Shown piece by piece: positions 24,758 to 33,379 of a stretch of DNA of 42,091 bases. The DNA comes from Aestuariivirgaceae bacterium (GTDB lineage Bacteria > Pseudomonadota > Alphaproteobacteria > Rhizobiales > Aestuariivirgaceae). Within the stretch, counting starts at the first letter, position 1, and every line of letters begins with the position of its first letter. The stretch is taken from assembly GCA_028282065.1 (NCBI GenBank), contig JANQIR010000049.1, forward strand, positions 1-42,091, given 5' to 3'. A program made the translations under genes and the position numbers. The notes under the pieces were generated by a model. It saw only the letters and a program-made list of their open reading frames with translations. It was not told the origin of the DNA and did not search any database.

Positions 24758-25669
24758 ATGAGTGAAGACGATATTGCGCAAGCCCGCGCCGCAATGGCCG
24801 AGCTTCCCGGATTGCAGGATTACAAGGGCTCGATAGAACGTCTCGGCGGGCTGACGAACCTTGTTTTCAGGGCGGGAGACTACTGCCTGCGGATTCCGGG
24901 AAAGGGAACGGAAGAGTATATCGACCGGCAGAACGAAGCGGTGGCCGCACGCGAGGCAGCAAAGGCAGGCGTGAGCCCGGAAGTCCTGCACGCTGACCCG
25001 GATACCGGCGTCATGGTGACCCGCTACATCGAGGGCACACAGACCATGAGTCCGGAGCATTTCCGATCCCGAAAAGGATCGCCAGCACGGGCGGGGAAAG
25101 CATTCCGGCAGCTTCACGAGTCCGGTACTCAGTTCCCATTCCACTTCGAGCTCTTCGGCATGATCGACGAGTATCTTGGCATTCTCTCCGGCAAGGATGT
25201 GAAACTGCCGGACGGCTATCACGATGTTGTCGCAGAATCAGCCACCATCCGCGAGGCCCTGGCCGCTCACCCGGCAAAACTGGCGGCCTGCCATTGCGAC
25301 CCGCTTTGCGAAAACTTCCTCGATACCGGCGAGAAGATGTGGATCGTCGACTGGGAATACTCCGGCATGAACGACCCCATGTGGGACCTCGGAGACCTGT
25401 CCGTTGAGGGCGAATTCAACAGTGAACAGGACGCAGAAATGCTTGCCGCCTATTTCAGCCGTGAGCCGACCGCTTCGGAGCATGGCCGCGTGGTGATCTA
25501 CAAGGCAATGTGCGACCTGTTGTGGACCTTGTGGGGTCTCATTCAGCTTGCCAACGACAACCCTGCGGAGGATTTCCGCGCCTATGCCGATGGCCGGTTT
25601 GCCCGCTGCAAGGCCCTGATGGCCGAGCGGGGCTTTCCGGCGCATGTGGACGCTGTCAGAAACGGATAA
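24758..25669 (+). CDS. Choline-kinase-like phosphotransferase (copy outside the operon)
   Basis: 303 residues from ATG 24758. The APH/choline-kinase fold is shown by the Brenner motif H179-x-D181-xxxx-N186 in ACHCDPLCENF and by the metal-binding DWEYSGMNDPMWDLGDLS (Asp198, Glu200). A glycine-rich beginning (RLGGLTNLVFRAGDYCLRIPGKGTEEYIDRQNE) matches bacterial LicA/choline-kinase relatives, in which a Asn and an Arg-x-P-Gly segment contact ATP. Substrates in the family include choline, ethanolamine, thiamine and aminoglycosides; choline-type is favoured by DWEYSGMND. The gene converges on the demethylase gene with 8 bp between stops and is divergent from the methyltransferase gene. Confidence 0.85.
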   Translation: MSEDDIAQARAAMAELPGLQDYKGSIERLGGLTNLVFRAGDYCLRIPGKGTEEYIDRQNEAVAAREAAKAGVSPEVLHADPDTGVMVTRYIEGTQTMSPEHFRSRKGSPARAGKAFRQLHESGTQFPFHFELFGMIDEYLGILSGKDVKLPDGYHDVVAESATIREALAAHPAKLAACHCDPLCENFLDTGEKMWIVDWEYSGMNDPMWDLGDLSVEGEFNSEQDAEMLAAYFSREPTASEHGRVVIYKAMCDLLWTLWGLIQLANDNPAEDFRAYADGRFARCKALMAERGFPAHVDAVRNG

Positions 25670-25677
25670 GTCCGAAC

Positions 25678-28119
25678 TCAGGCCTTCACGCGTTCACCTG
25701 TGGGGTCGTAAAGCGGCTCAAGATGCAGGGATGCTGGTATAGTGTTCTGCGCCACGACCAGTTCGTAGGTTCCATCCTCCAAATAGTCTTTCGTGACACC
25801 ACCGGCATTTCTCACATAGCCATATCCGATCGGCTTGCCAACGGTGTAGCCGTAGCCGCCACTGGTCAGATATCCGGCAAACTCTCCATTGCGCAGGATC
25901 GTCTCGCGCCCTAGCAGAACCACATCGGGATCGTCCACCGTGAAACAGGCCAACAGTTTGCCCGGGACGGAATTGGCCGCCTTCTCCGCTGCGTCCCGTC
26001 CCATGAAAGGCTGATCCGATTTGAGCTTAACGGCCCAGCCGAGGCCCGCCTCAAACGGACTGTCGTTCGGCGTGATATCCGAACTCCAAGCGCGGTATCC
26101 CTTTTCCAGCCTCAGGCTTTCCAGCGCGCGGTAGCCGACCGGACGGATGCCAAAATCACTGCCCGCCGCCATCAGTGCATCAAATACGTCGCCTGTGGCC
26201 TCAAGCGGCACATGCAGCTCCCAGCCCAGTTCCCCGACATAGGTGACACGTAAGGCCCTTACAGGGCTCCCGGCGATGTCCAGCTCGCGTACATGGGCAA
26301 AAGGAAAGGCCTCGTTTGTACATGCGCCATCACAGACCGCCTCAAGCACGCGGCGCGATTGTGGCCCCATCAGGGACAGCGTGCCGTAGTCCTCAGTAAC
26401 ATCCGACAAGCTGGCATCCAAGCCGGCGGGAATGTGGTCGCTGATCCAGGCGCTATCATGCACCCGGAAACCGGTACCCGTTACGATGTAGAACAGGTTG
26501 TCCGAAAGGCGTGCAACGGTCAGATCGCACTCGATGCCGCCGCGCGAATTGAGCAACTGGGTGTAGGTAAGCCTGCCCGGCGGCTTTGCCACATGATTGG
26601 CGCAGATCCACTGCAGGGCCTCCGCCGCATCTTTGCCCTTCAGCTCGAACTTGGCGAAGGATGATTGGTCGAAAATTCCAACACTTTCACGCACCAACCG
26701 GTGTTCGTCGCCCACAGCCTCGAACCAGTTCTGCCGCCCCATGGAATATTGATCCGCTGCCGCGGCTCCCTCCGGCGCAAACCAGTTAGGCCGTTCCCAG
26801 CCCAGCTTCGAACCGAAGACTGCACGCTGTGCCTGCATGCGTTCGTAAAGCGGCGAAACGATGCGCGGACGGCCGGACTCATACTCCTCATGCGGAAAGC
26901 CGATGGTGTAGTGCTTTCCATACGCTTCCAGCGTGCGGTCGCTCACCCAGTCGCGGTCTCTGTGCAAGTCCGTGAAGCGGCGGATATCGACAACCCACAG
27001 GTCCATCGGCGCTTCACCATCCACCACCCACTTTGCCAGAACCCAGCCTGCCCCGCCGCCCGAGGCAATGCCGAAGGCGTTGAAACCGGCACCCACATAC
27101 ATGTTGGCGCATTCGCACGCCGCGCCCAGGATGAAGTTTCCGTCCGGCGTAAAGCTCTCCGGCCCGTTAATCATTTGCTTCACGCCGGTTTCGGCCAGTG
27201 CCGGAACACGAGCCACCGCTTGGTCAAGATGCTGGCCGAAATGATCCCAATCGTCATCGAAAAGCTGGAACTCGAAATCATCCGGCACATCGCCGGTTGT
27301 CCATGCGATGGGGTTCTGCTCATACCCCCCCATGACCAAACCGCCAACTTCTTCCTTGAAATAGGTAAACCGGTCCGGATCGCGAACCGTTGCTGCATCC
27401 GGGCTTAGGCCGTCGATCTTCTCGGTGATGATATACTGGTGCTTGACCGGCTGCAGCGGCACGTTGATGCCAGCCATGACGCCAACCTGCCGCGCCCATT
27501 GGCCGGCGCAGTTGACCACCTTCTCGCACGTCACGGTGCCGGCGGTGGTCTCGACTGCAGTGATACGGCCGGCCTCCATGATGAACCCGGTCACACGGAC
27601 GCCTTCCACGATCTTTGCACCATGCATGCGCGCGCCCTTCGCCAGCGACTGCGTGATGTCCGAAGGGCTCGCCTGCCCATCGGTCGGCAGGAAAGTCGCC
27701 CCGACAAGATCGCTGACATCCATGAGCGGCCACATGGACTTGACCTCGGACGGCGACAGCAGATGCATGTCCATGCCGAAGCTGCCGGCCGTGGTTGCAA
27801 GACGCTTGTACTCGATCCACCGGTCCTCGTTGCAGGCGAGCCTCAGGCAGCCCGTCATCTTCCAACCGGTTTCGAGGCCTGTTTCGCCCGCAAGCTGGCG
27901 ATAAAGATCGACCGAGTATTTCAGCACCTGTGTGATCGACGCCGAAGACCGCAATTGTCCGACGAGGCCTGCTGCATGCCACGTGGACCCGCCGGTCAGT
28001 TTGCCCTGGTCCAGCAGCAGGACATCGGCCTTGTGATCGCGCGCAAAGTGATAGGCCGTGGAACACCCGATGATGCCCCCACCTATGACGACAACTTCGG
28101 CATGGTCGGGAAGTTGCAT
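25678..28119 (-). CDS. FAD-dependent demethylase with GcvT domain (dimethylglycine/sarcosine dehydrogenase family)
   Basis: 813 residues. The N-terminal DAO domain has the FAD motif GGGIIG (13-18), and His48 in GGSTWHAAGL matches the residue that carries covalent FAD in dimethylglycine dehydrogenase. Residues about 370-430 form the FAO_M bridge, and the C-terminal 380 residues are GcvT plus GcvT_C (LSLMGPQSRRVLE, TYVGELGWELHVP, GLGWAVKLKSD), which passes the released methyl carbon to tetrahydrofolate. The family demethylates sarcosine, dimethylglycine and other N-methyl amines; the substrate here is unknown. It is the last gene of the operon and starts 3 nt after the kinase stop. Absence of a signal peptide places it in the cytoplasm. 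Confidence 0.92.
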   Translation of the reverse strand: MQLPDHAEVVVIGGGIIGCSTAYHFARDHKADVLLLDQGKLTGGSTWHAAGLVGQLRSSASITQVLKYSVDLYRQLAGETGLETGWKMTGCLRLACNEDRWIEYKRLATTAGSFGMDMHLLSPSEVKSMWPLMDVSDLVGATFLPTDGQASPSDITQSLAKGARMHGAKIVEGVRVTGFIMEAGRITAVETTAGTVTCEKVVNCAGQWARQVGVMAGINVPLQPVKHQYIITEKIDGLSPDAATVRDPDRFTYFKEEVGGLVMGGYEQNPIAWTTGDVPDDFEFQLFDDDWDHFGQHLDQAVARVPALAETGVKQMINGPESFTPDGNFILGAACECANMYVGAGFNAFGIASGGGAGWVLAKWVVDGEAPMDLWVVDIRRFTDLHRDRDWVSDRTLEAYGKHYTIGFPHEEYESGRPRIVSPLYERMQAQRAVFGSKLGWERPNWFAPEGAAAADQYSMGRQNWFEAVGDEHRLVRESVGIFDQSSFAKFELKGKDAAEALQWICANHVAKPPGRLTYTQLLNSRGGIECDLTVARLSDNLFYIVTGTGFRVHDSAWISDHIPAGLDASLSDVTEDYGTLSLMGPQSRRVLEAVCDGACTNEAFPFAHVRELDIAGSPVRALRVTYVGELGWELHVPLEATGDVFDALMAAGSDFGIRPVGYRALESLRLEKGYRAWSSDITPNDSPFEAGLGWAVKLKSDQPFMGRDAAEKAANSVPGKLLACFTVDDPDVVLLGRETILRNGEFAGYLTSGGYGYTVGKPIGYGYVRNAGGVTKDYLEDGTYELVVAQNTIPASLHLEPLYDPTGERVKA

Positions 28120-28122
28120 CGC

Positions 28123-29019
28123 TCAGGCCTTTCCGTAACGCGTGCGATAGGCATCGAGAACCGCTTCCAGCCGCTCCAGGTTCTCCGCCGTATAGGCGAC
28201 GTAGTCGACACCAGGCGCATCAAGATAAAGTTCCGACACCATGCTCCACATCGCCTCGCGCAGGAGCGATGCGCATTGCATCGCCGCATGACTCTTGCGG
28301 ATCGCATCGCTCGGGGCTGCCCCGAAATAGATTTGCAACAGCTCTTCGGCCTGTGCGGCATCGAAGCCGGCATTTGAAGCTATTCCGGCCAGATCGAACA
28401 TGGGCGTGGAAAACCCGGCATACTCGAAGTCGATGACCCAGAGCTTTTTGCCGTCATCGAGAAAGTTGGCCGGAAGGAAATCATGATGGCCGAAGACGAT
28501 CGGCAGCGGCTCCTGGGCGGCCTCCAACTCGCCGGCCACCTCCAGATAACCGGACAAATGTTCGCGCATCCGGCTGCCGCCCTCTTCGAGGGTCCGCGCA
28601 TAGTCCCGGATGACATGGAAGACCCAGAAGATGAAACCCGCCCCGGTCACGTAGCGCGGCATGGTGTTGTGGAACCGGGCCACTGTCTCGGCTATGCGTT
28701 CGATGTTCGCCTGAACGTCTTCTTCCCCGTATGTCTTCGCATCGATGAAGCGCGAAATCATGATGCCGGGTTCGGCAAAAACCAGTTCCGGTGCAAAGCC
28801 TGCCTCGTAAGCGGCACGCGTGGCCATGATCTCGCGATCGCGGGAGACGTGATGAAACGGAAAATCCTTGCCGAACCGGACAACGAACTTGTCTCCGCCA
28901 TGAGAGACGGTGAAGCTTTCGTTGGACAGCCCACCTTTCAGCGGTTCCCACGTCACGGAGGACGTCCAGAAAGGAATGGAGTCTATCCGTTCGCCAATGC
29001 CTGTTTGATCGTCCATCAC
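28123..29019 (-). CDS. Choline-kinase-like phosphotransferase (operon copy)
   Basis: 298 residues. The Brenner motif is H178-x-D180-xxxx-N185 in FGHHDFLPANF, followed by the metal loop VIDFEYAGFSTPMFDLAG (Asp197, Glu199). The start (PLKGGLSNESFTVSHGGDKFVVRFG) is the choline-kinase type nucleotide loop. It is only distantly similar to the kinase at 24758, so the two probably differ in substrate. Its start overlaps the permease stop by 4 nt (ATGA), and the demethylase ATG follows its stop by 3 nt, so it is translationally tied to uptake and demethylation. The simplest reading is that it phosphorylates the imported amine alcohol or a breakdown product. Confidence 0.88.
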   Translation of the reverse strand: MMDDQTGIGERIDSIPFWTSSVTWEPLKGGLSNESFTVSHGGDKFVVRFGKDFPFHHVSRDREIMATRAAYEAGFAPELVFAEPGIMISRFIDAKTYGEEDVQANIERIAETVARFHNTMPRYVTGAGFIFWVFHVIRDYARTLEEGGSRMREHLSGYLEVAGELEAAQEPLPIVFGHHDFLPANFLDDGKKLWVIDFEYAGFSTPMFDLAGIASNAGFDAAQAEELLQIYFGAAPSDAIRKSHAAMQCASLLREAMWSMVSELYLDAPGVDYVAYTAENLERLEAVLDAYRTRYGKA

Positions 29020-31049
29020 CTGGTCAACCTCAGTCGTTTGCGTAATCGGTCGGCGCTTGCGGAGATCAGCCGATCCGCAATGATCGCGATGAAGGCGACG
29101 GAAAGCCCGGCGACGATACCGCGGCCCGTGTCCGCCTTGGTCAACGCGATGTAGACCTCCTGGCCAAGGTCGCGCGTTCCCACGAGCGCGGTGATCACCA
29201 GCATGGAAAGCGCCAGCATGATCGTCTGATTGATGCCCAGCATGATCTCCGGCAGAGCCAGTTTCAGCTTAATCTTGGTCAGCAATTGCCACTGGGTGCA
29301 GCCCTGCGCCGTGCCGGCTTCAATTAGCTGCGGGTCGACTTGGCGCAGGCCATGAGCGGTGTAGCGGATGGCCGGCGCTATGGCATAGGCGACAACGGCA
29401 ATCATGGCGGTGAAATCGCCAACCCGGAACAGCATGACGGCGGGCATCAGATAAACGAAGGATGGCAGGGTCTGCAGCGTGTCGATAATGGCCTGAACCC
29501 AGCGCCAGACCTTGGGCCGTTCTGCCGTTGCAATGGCAATCGGAAATCCGAAAAGGCAGGCAACGATCACCGAGATGCCGCACAGATAAACCGTCACCAT
29601 GGCCTTGTCCCACTGACCGGTGGCAGCGATCAGAAAGGCCAGCACGCCGACAAGCGCGCCAAGCCGCCAGCCACCCAGCGAGAAACCCGCAAGTGTGAGC
29701 AGGCCCACAACCCCGAACCATGGCAAACCGAGCAGGAACCGCTTGAACGGGATAAGGACATTGAGCAGCAGTGCGTTCTTGACCGCCTCAAGCTGGTCGA
29801 AGAAATTGACATTGATCCAGCGCACAACCTCCGACCAGAACGTGCCGGTGGAGACCTGCCAGCTCTCCGGATAGGTCTGCAGCGCCGGTACGATCAGTCC
29901 GGCAACTGCAAGACAGACGATCATGGCAAGCGCTGCTGCCGTGTACGGGTGGCGCTGAATGAGACTGGCGTCTACGCCTGCCGCATGTTGATGCGCCTGA
30001 GCCCGCTCGGCCAGCGCTTGTGACAGCCGGTCGAGCGCAATGGCCAGCGCGACGATTGCAAAACCTGCCTCCAGCCCGGCGCCGATATCGAGCCGCCTCA
30101 GAGCCGTGAGAACCTCGTATCCCAACCCGCCAGCACCGATCATCGAGGCGATGATCACCATGTTGAGCGCCAGCATGATCACCTGGTTGACACCGACCAT
30201 AAGGCCTTTCATGGCCGATGGCACCAGCACACGCCAGGTCATTTGCCGGCCTGTACAGCCGACCATGCTGCCCAGGTCATGAACCTCGCCCGGAACGCCG
30301 CGCAGCGCCAGCATGGCAACGCGTGTCATGGGGGGCAGTGCATAGATGATGGTCGCCACAACCGCCGCTGTCGGCCCGAATCCGAAAAGAAACAGGATAG
30401 GCACCAGATAGGCAAACACCGGCACCGTCTGCATCAAATCGAGTATCGGCTTCAGAACCATTTCAACGGGGCGCCAGCGGTATCCCGCGATGCCAAGCAG
30501 CAAACCACCGGCAATTCCCAACGGAACGGCTATGAGAATCGAAGCAAGGGTGATCATTGCGTTGTCCCACTGTCCGAACAACGCAATGAACCCGAAACAG
30601 GCGGCAATCAGCAGAGCCAGGCGGCGCCCGCCGGCGTAATAACCGAGCATGGTGAAAATGGCGATGACGGCAATCCAGGAGACGGGAGGTAGAATCTGGA
30701 TCGCATCGGAGCCCTGTCCCTGCAGGAAACCGGTGGAGAGCAACGACAGCACGATCTTGTAGGGAAATTCGATCACGGCCGCGATGAAACGCGTCAGTTC
30801 AGTGAATGAGAACAGGCCGAAGGACGCCTCATCCACAAGCCAGGTCATGAAGTCGCCGATCCAGCGTCTGAGCGGAATTTGAAACTCGCGCGGAAACTTG
30901 AAGGCCCACTTGGCGTCTGGCTTTCCATATTGCCACAACAGGAAGAAGGCACTGAGCGCTACGACCCAGACCGCCCACCAGCCCCAGTTGCGCTGAGAAT
31001 GCGCAATGCCGGCATCAGAAGTGGAGACTGAGACCGATTGACTACTCAT
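29016..31049 (-). CDS. Fused double permease of a quaternary-amine ABC transporter (ProW-ProW)
   Basis: 677 residues, about twice a normal ProW/OpuAB. Two BPD_transp_1 units are present. The first, about residues 140-345, has the EAA-type loop LRGVPGEVHDLGSMVGCTGRQMTWRVLVP. The second, about 440-665, has LRQVDPQLIEAGTAQGCTQWQLLTKIKLKLALP. Each is preceded by a ProW-like periplasmic and helical lead (PLRRWIGDFMTWLVDEASFG; INVNFFDQLEAVKNALL), which shows a tandem duplication and fusion. One polypeptide would therefore supply both membrane halves. It sits between the ATPase (6-bp gap) and the kinase (4-bp overlap). Inner membrane. The substrate is expected to be a methylated amine such as betaine or choline. 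Confidence 0.9.
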   Translation of the reverse strand: MSSQSVSVSTSDAGIAHSQRNWGWWAVWVVALSAFFLLWQYGKPDAKWAFKFPREFQIPLRRWIGDFMTWLVDEASFGLFSFTELTRFIAAVIEFPYKIVLSLLSTGFLQGQGSDAIQILPPVSWIAVIAIFTMLGYYAGGRRLALLIAACFGFIALFGQWDNAMITLASILIAVPLGIAGGLLLGIAGYRWRPVEMVLKPILDLMQTVPVFAYLVPILFLFGFGPTAAVVATIIYALPPMTRVAMLALRGVPGEVHDLGSMVGCTGRQMTWRVLVPSAMKGLMVGVNQVIMLALNMVIIASMIGAGGLGYEVLTALRRLDIGAGLEAGFAIVALAIALDRLSQALAERAQAHQHAAGVDASLIQRHPYTAAALAMIVCLAVAGLIVPALQTYPESWQVSTGTFWSEVVRWINVNFFDQLEAVKNALLLNVLIPFKRFLLGLPWFGVVGLLTLAGFSLGGWRLGALVGVLAFLIAATGQWDKAMVTVYLCGISVIVACLFGFPIAIATAERPKVWRWVQAIIDTLQTLPSFVYLMPAVMLFRVGDFTAMIAVVAYAIAPAIRYTAHGLRQVDPQLIEAGTAQGCTQWQLLTKIKLKLALPEIMLGINQTIMLALSMLVITALVGTRDLGQEVYIALTKADTGRGIVAGLSVAFIAIIADRLISASADRLRKRLRLTR

Positions 31050-31055
31050 GGCCGC

Positions 31056-32144
31056 TCACGCCTGCATCATGACGCGCACGACATCATCGCGGCTGATGCA
31101 GCCGGCCGGGCCACCGTCTTCATCGACCACCCGCAGCAAATTGCTGGAGTCATCGAACAGTGGCGCAACCTCGGCAACGCGGGCCGATGCGGCAACGTCT
31201 TGGCCATATCCGCCGGAAGGCGCTCGCTTGGGCAGCGGTTTCATGATCGACCCAACACGTACGACCTTCGACTTGGTCACGTTGAGCGTAAATTCCGCGA
31301 CATAGTCGTCTGCCGGATTGATCACCAGTTCTTCAGGCGTGCCGATCTGCACCACCGCACCGTCCTTCATGATCGCAATGCGGTCCGCCAGGCGAATGGC
31401 TTCATCAAAATCGTGGGTGATGAACACAATGGTCTTCTTCAACACTGCTTGAAGGCGGATGAACTCGTCCTGCATCTCACGGCGGATCAACGGATCAAGG
31501 GCAGAAAACGGCTCGTCGAGAAACCAGATCTCCGGCTCGACGGAAAGCGACCGCGCAATGCCGACACGCTGCTGCTGACCGCCGGAAAGCTCGTTGGGAA
31601 AGAAACCCTCACGGCCTTCAAGACCGACCAGTTCGATCATCTTCAACGCACGTTCTTCCCGGGTGCGGCGGCTGACACCTTGTATCTCGAGAGGAAATGC
31701 GACGTTGCCCAGGACCGTGAGATGCGGCAACAGGGCAAAATGCTGGAACACCATGCCCATCTGATGGCGCCGAATTTCAATCATGCGCGCCGGACTTGCC
31801 TGCAGCAGGTTCTCTCCGTTGAACAGGATTTCTCCGGATGTCGGTTCAATGAGCCGCGACATGCAGCGCACAAGGGTAGACTTACCGGAACCCGACAGTC
31901 CCATGATGACGAAAATCTCGCCTTCACGGACGTCGAGATCGACATCGCGAACCGCCCCGATGAGCTGAGCGCTCAACAGTTGTTCGCTTGTCAGCGATCC
32001 GCCGGACTCAGCCAGGGCAGCGCCAGCCCCCTCCCCGAAAAGCTTCCACACCGAACGGCACTGAAGCTTGGTTCCCGGTGGCGAGGTCGAAGGCATGTAT
32101 GCGCGCCCCAAAGCTGTTGCGGGTGACGTTGGAGTTTGCAGCAT
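31056..32144 (-). CDS. Quaternary-amine ABC transporter ATPase (ProV/OpuAA-like)
   Basis: 362 residues from ATG 32144; a TTG at 32195 and ATG 32096 are other in-frame choices, none with a strong SD. ABC motifs in order: Walker A GLSGSGKST, Q-loop VFQHFALLPH, signature LSGGQQQR, Walker B IWFLDEPFSALD and switch FITHDFDEA. The N-terminal 60 residues before the ATPase (KLQCRSVWKLFGEG) and the ProV-specific insert are typical of the glycine betaine class. The C-terminal 90 residues resemble a shortened CBS region (LFDDSSNLLRVVDEDGGPAGCISRDDVVRVMM), which in relatives senses ionic strength or nucleotides. It drives the fused permease encoded immediately downstream. Confidence 0.93.
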   Translation of the reverse strand: MLQTPTSPATALGRAYMPSTSPPGTKLQCRSVWKLFGEGAGAALAESGGSLTSEQLLSAQLIGAVRDVDLDVREGEIFVIMGLSGSGKSTLVRCMSRLIEPTSGEILFNGENLLQASPARMIEIRRHQMGMVFQHFALLPHLTVLGNVAFPLEIQGVSRRTREERALKMIELVGLEGREGFFPNELSGGQQQRVGIARSLSVEPEIWFLDEPFSALDPLIRREMQDEFIRLQAVLKKTIVFITHDFDEAIRLADRIAIMKDGAVVQIGTPEELVINPADDYVAEFTLNVTKSKVVRVGSIMKPLPKRAPSGGYGQDVAASARVAEVAPLFDDSSNLLRVVDEDGGPAGCISRDDVVRVMMQA

Positions 32145-32213
32145 GTCAGCCGTACGGCGCACTGGCAAGAAGCCGGGCCTCCCGCCGGTGCGCAAACTAG
32201 GAGAATGGAAGGG

Positions 32214-33182
32214 CTACTTGATCCACTGCGACCAGCGGTCCTTGTTTTTCTCCATCCAGGCCGCCACAACGTCTTCGAGTTTCTTCTTGTTCAGATCGAC
32301 ATCCGCAACCATGGCGCCCATTTCGTCATTGGCAATCTTGAAGTTGGTGATCGCCTTATGTGCGCCCGGCCATTTGTCCTTCAGGCCCGCCCACGCGACT
32401 TTCCAGATGGGCCCGCGCGGCTTGCCGCAATCGTGCTTGGCGTCCGGGTTCGTGCCCCATTCTGCCTTCTCGTAGCATTCCTTGGAGTATTTCGGGAATT
32501 CGACCCATTCGCCCTTGTACTTCACAGGCGCCCAGTGCGGCGCATAGACCCACAACATGATGGGTGCCTTACGCTGATAGGCGGACTCAAGCTCGGCAAA
32601 CAGGGCGGCGTCCGTTCCGGCATGAACAACCTCAAACGGCAATCCCAGCGCCTCGGCGCGCTCATCATCGTAGCCACCCCAAGTCACGGGGCCACCAAGA
32701 TACCGGCCCTTGGGTGCCGTCTCGGCGGTGGAAAAGGCTTCCGCGCACTTCTCGTCCTTCAGAGCTTCCCAGTTTGGCAGGCCCGGGCACTTCTCCTTCA
32801 TGTATTCCGGATACCACCATTCCTCGATGGCCTGCATACCCGTTTCGCCCAGGTTCTCCACCTTGCCCGTGGCCGTCGCCTCATCCATGGCATCACGGCC
32901 CGTGGTCTCCCACATCTCCATGGCAACATGCAGGTCGCCGGTTTTCAGACCCGCGAACTGAGCAATGTAATCGGCCTGGACATACTCGATATTGTATCCG
33001 GCCTGCTTGAGCACTTCACCCATGATCCGGGTGGTAATGAGTTGGCCGGTCCAGTCATGCAGGGTCAGCTTGATCGGGTCTTTAGATTCCGGGGCAGCTG
33101 ATACCGGCTGGAACGCCAGCGAAATAGCTAAGGCTGCTGCACCAGCGTTCCCCAGGTTGCGCAGCGACGAGGTCTTGAACAT
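32214..33182 (-). CDS. Quaternary-amine binding protein (OpuAC/ProX family)
   Basis: 322 residues from ATG 33182, with GGGAGG about 10 nt upstream on the minus strand. The signal peptide spans residues 1-29 (ending QPVSAA). The OpuAC fold is supported by IKLTLHDWTGQLITTRIMGEVL, LHVAMEMWETTG and LWVYAPHWAPVKYKGEWVEFP; several Trp residues, which form the aromatic box for trimethylammonium groups in this family, are spread through the chain. Four Cys (KCPGL, EKCAEAF, KECYEKAE, HDCGKP) may form disulfides. It is the first gene of the operon, 69 bp before the ATPase, the usual layout that yields extra binding protein. Periplasmic. Confidence 0.93.
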   Translation of the reverse strand: MFKTSSLRNLGNAGAAALAISLAFQPVSAAPESKDPIKLTLHDWTGQLITTRIMGEVLKQAGYNIEYVQADYIAQFAGLKTGDLHVAMEMWETTGRDAMDEATATGKVENLGETGMQAIEEWWYPEYMKEKCPGLPNWEALKDEKCAEAFSTAETAPKGRYLGGPVTWGGYDDERAEALGLPFEVVHAGTDAALFAELESAYQRKAPIMLWVYAPHWAPVKYKGEWVEFPKYSKECYEKAEWGTNPDAKHDCGKPRGPIWKVAWAGLKDKWPGAHKAITNFKIANDEMGAMVADVDLNKKKLEDVVAAWMEKNKDRWSQWIK

Positions 33183-33286
33183 TTTTTGGCATCCTCCCTT
33201 TGCCGGGCCGGCACAGTGTGGCGATCTGCGGCACATTCAGACCCGGTACAGGGAAATGTGCATGCCTGTCTGGTTGGCTGTCAATG

Positions 33287-33363
33287 ATTTTGTGGCAATT
33301 GCTGTGGCATTTTGGGTTTCCTTGTGGTTTTGTGGTGTTCTAGATGGTGTATAGCCACAAAAT
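33287..33363. promoter_or_regulatory. Putative DeoR operator: five TGTGG boxes between regulator and operon
   Basis: In the 197-bp region between the divergent starts, TGTGG occurs at 33292 region (33291-33295), 33303-33307, 33323-33327 and 33331-33335, and as CCACA at 33355-33359. The outer pair extends to a perfect 10-bp inverted repeat, ATTTTGTGGC (33287-33296) and GCCACAAAAT (33354-33363). TGTGGCAATT and TGTGGCATTT are direct copies 12 bp apart, matching the direct-repeat habit of DeoR-family sites. Binding by the adjacent regulator is inferred. Confidence 0.55.
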
Positions 33364-33379
33364 ACCATAGACTGTAACG

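Noticed and set aside
31038-33101. Plus-strand frames of 362 and 321 codons opposite the ABC ATPase and binding-protein genes
   Set aside because: The minus-strand proteins have complete family motifs, while these frames show none and overlap one another.
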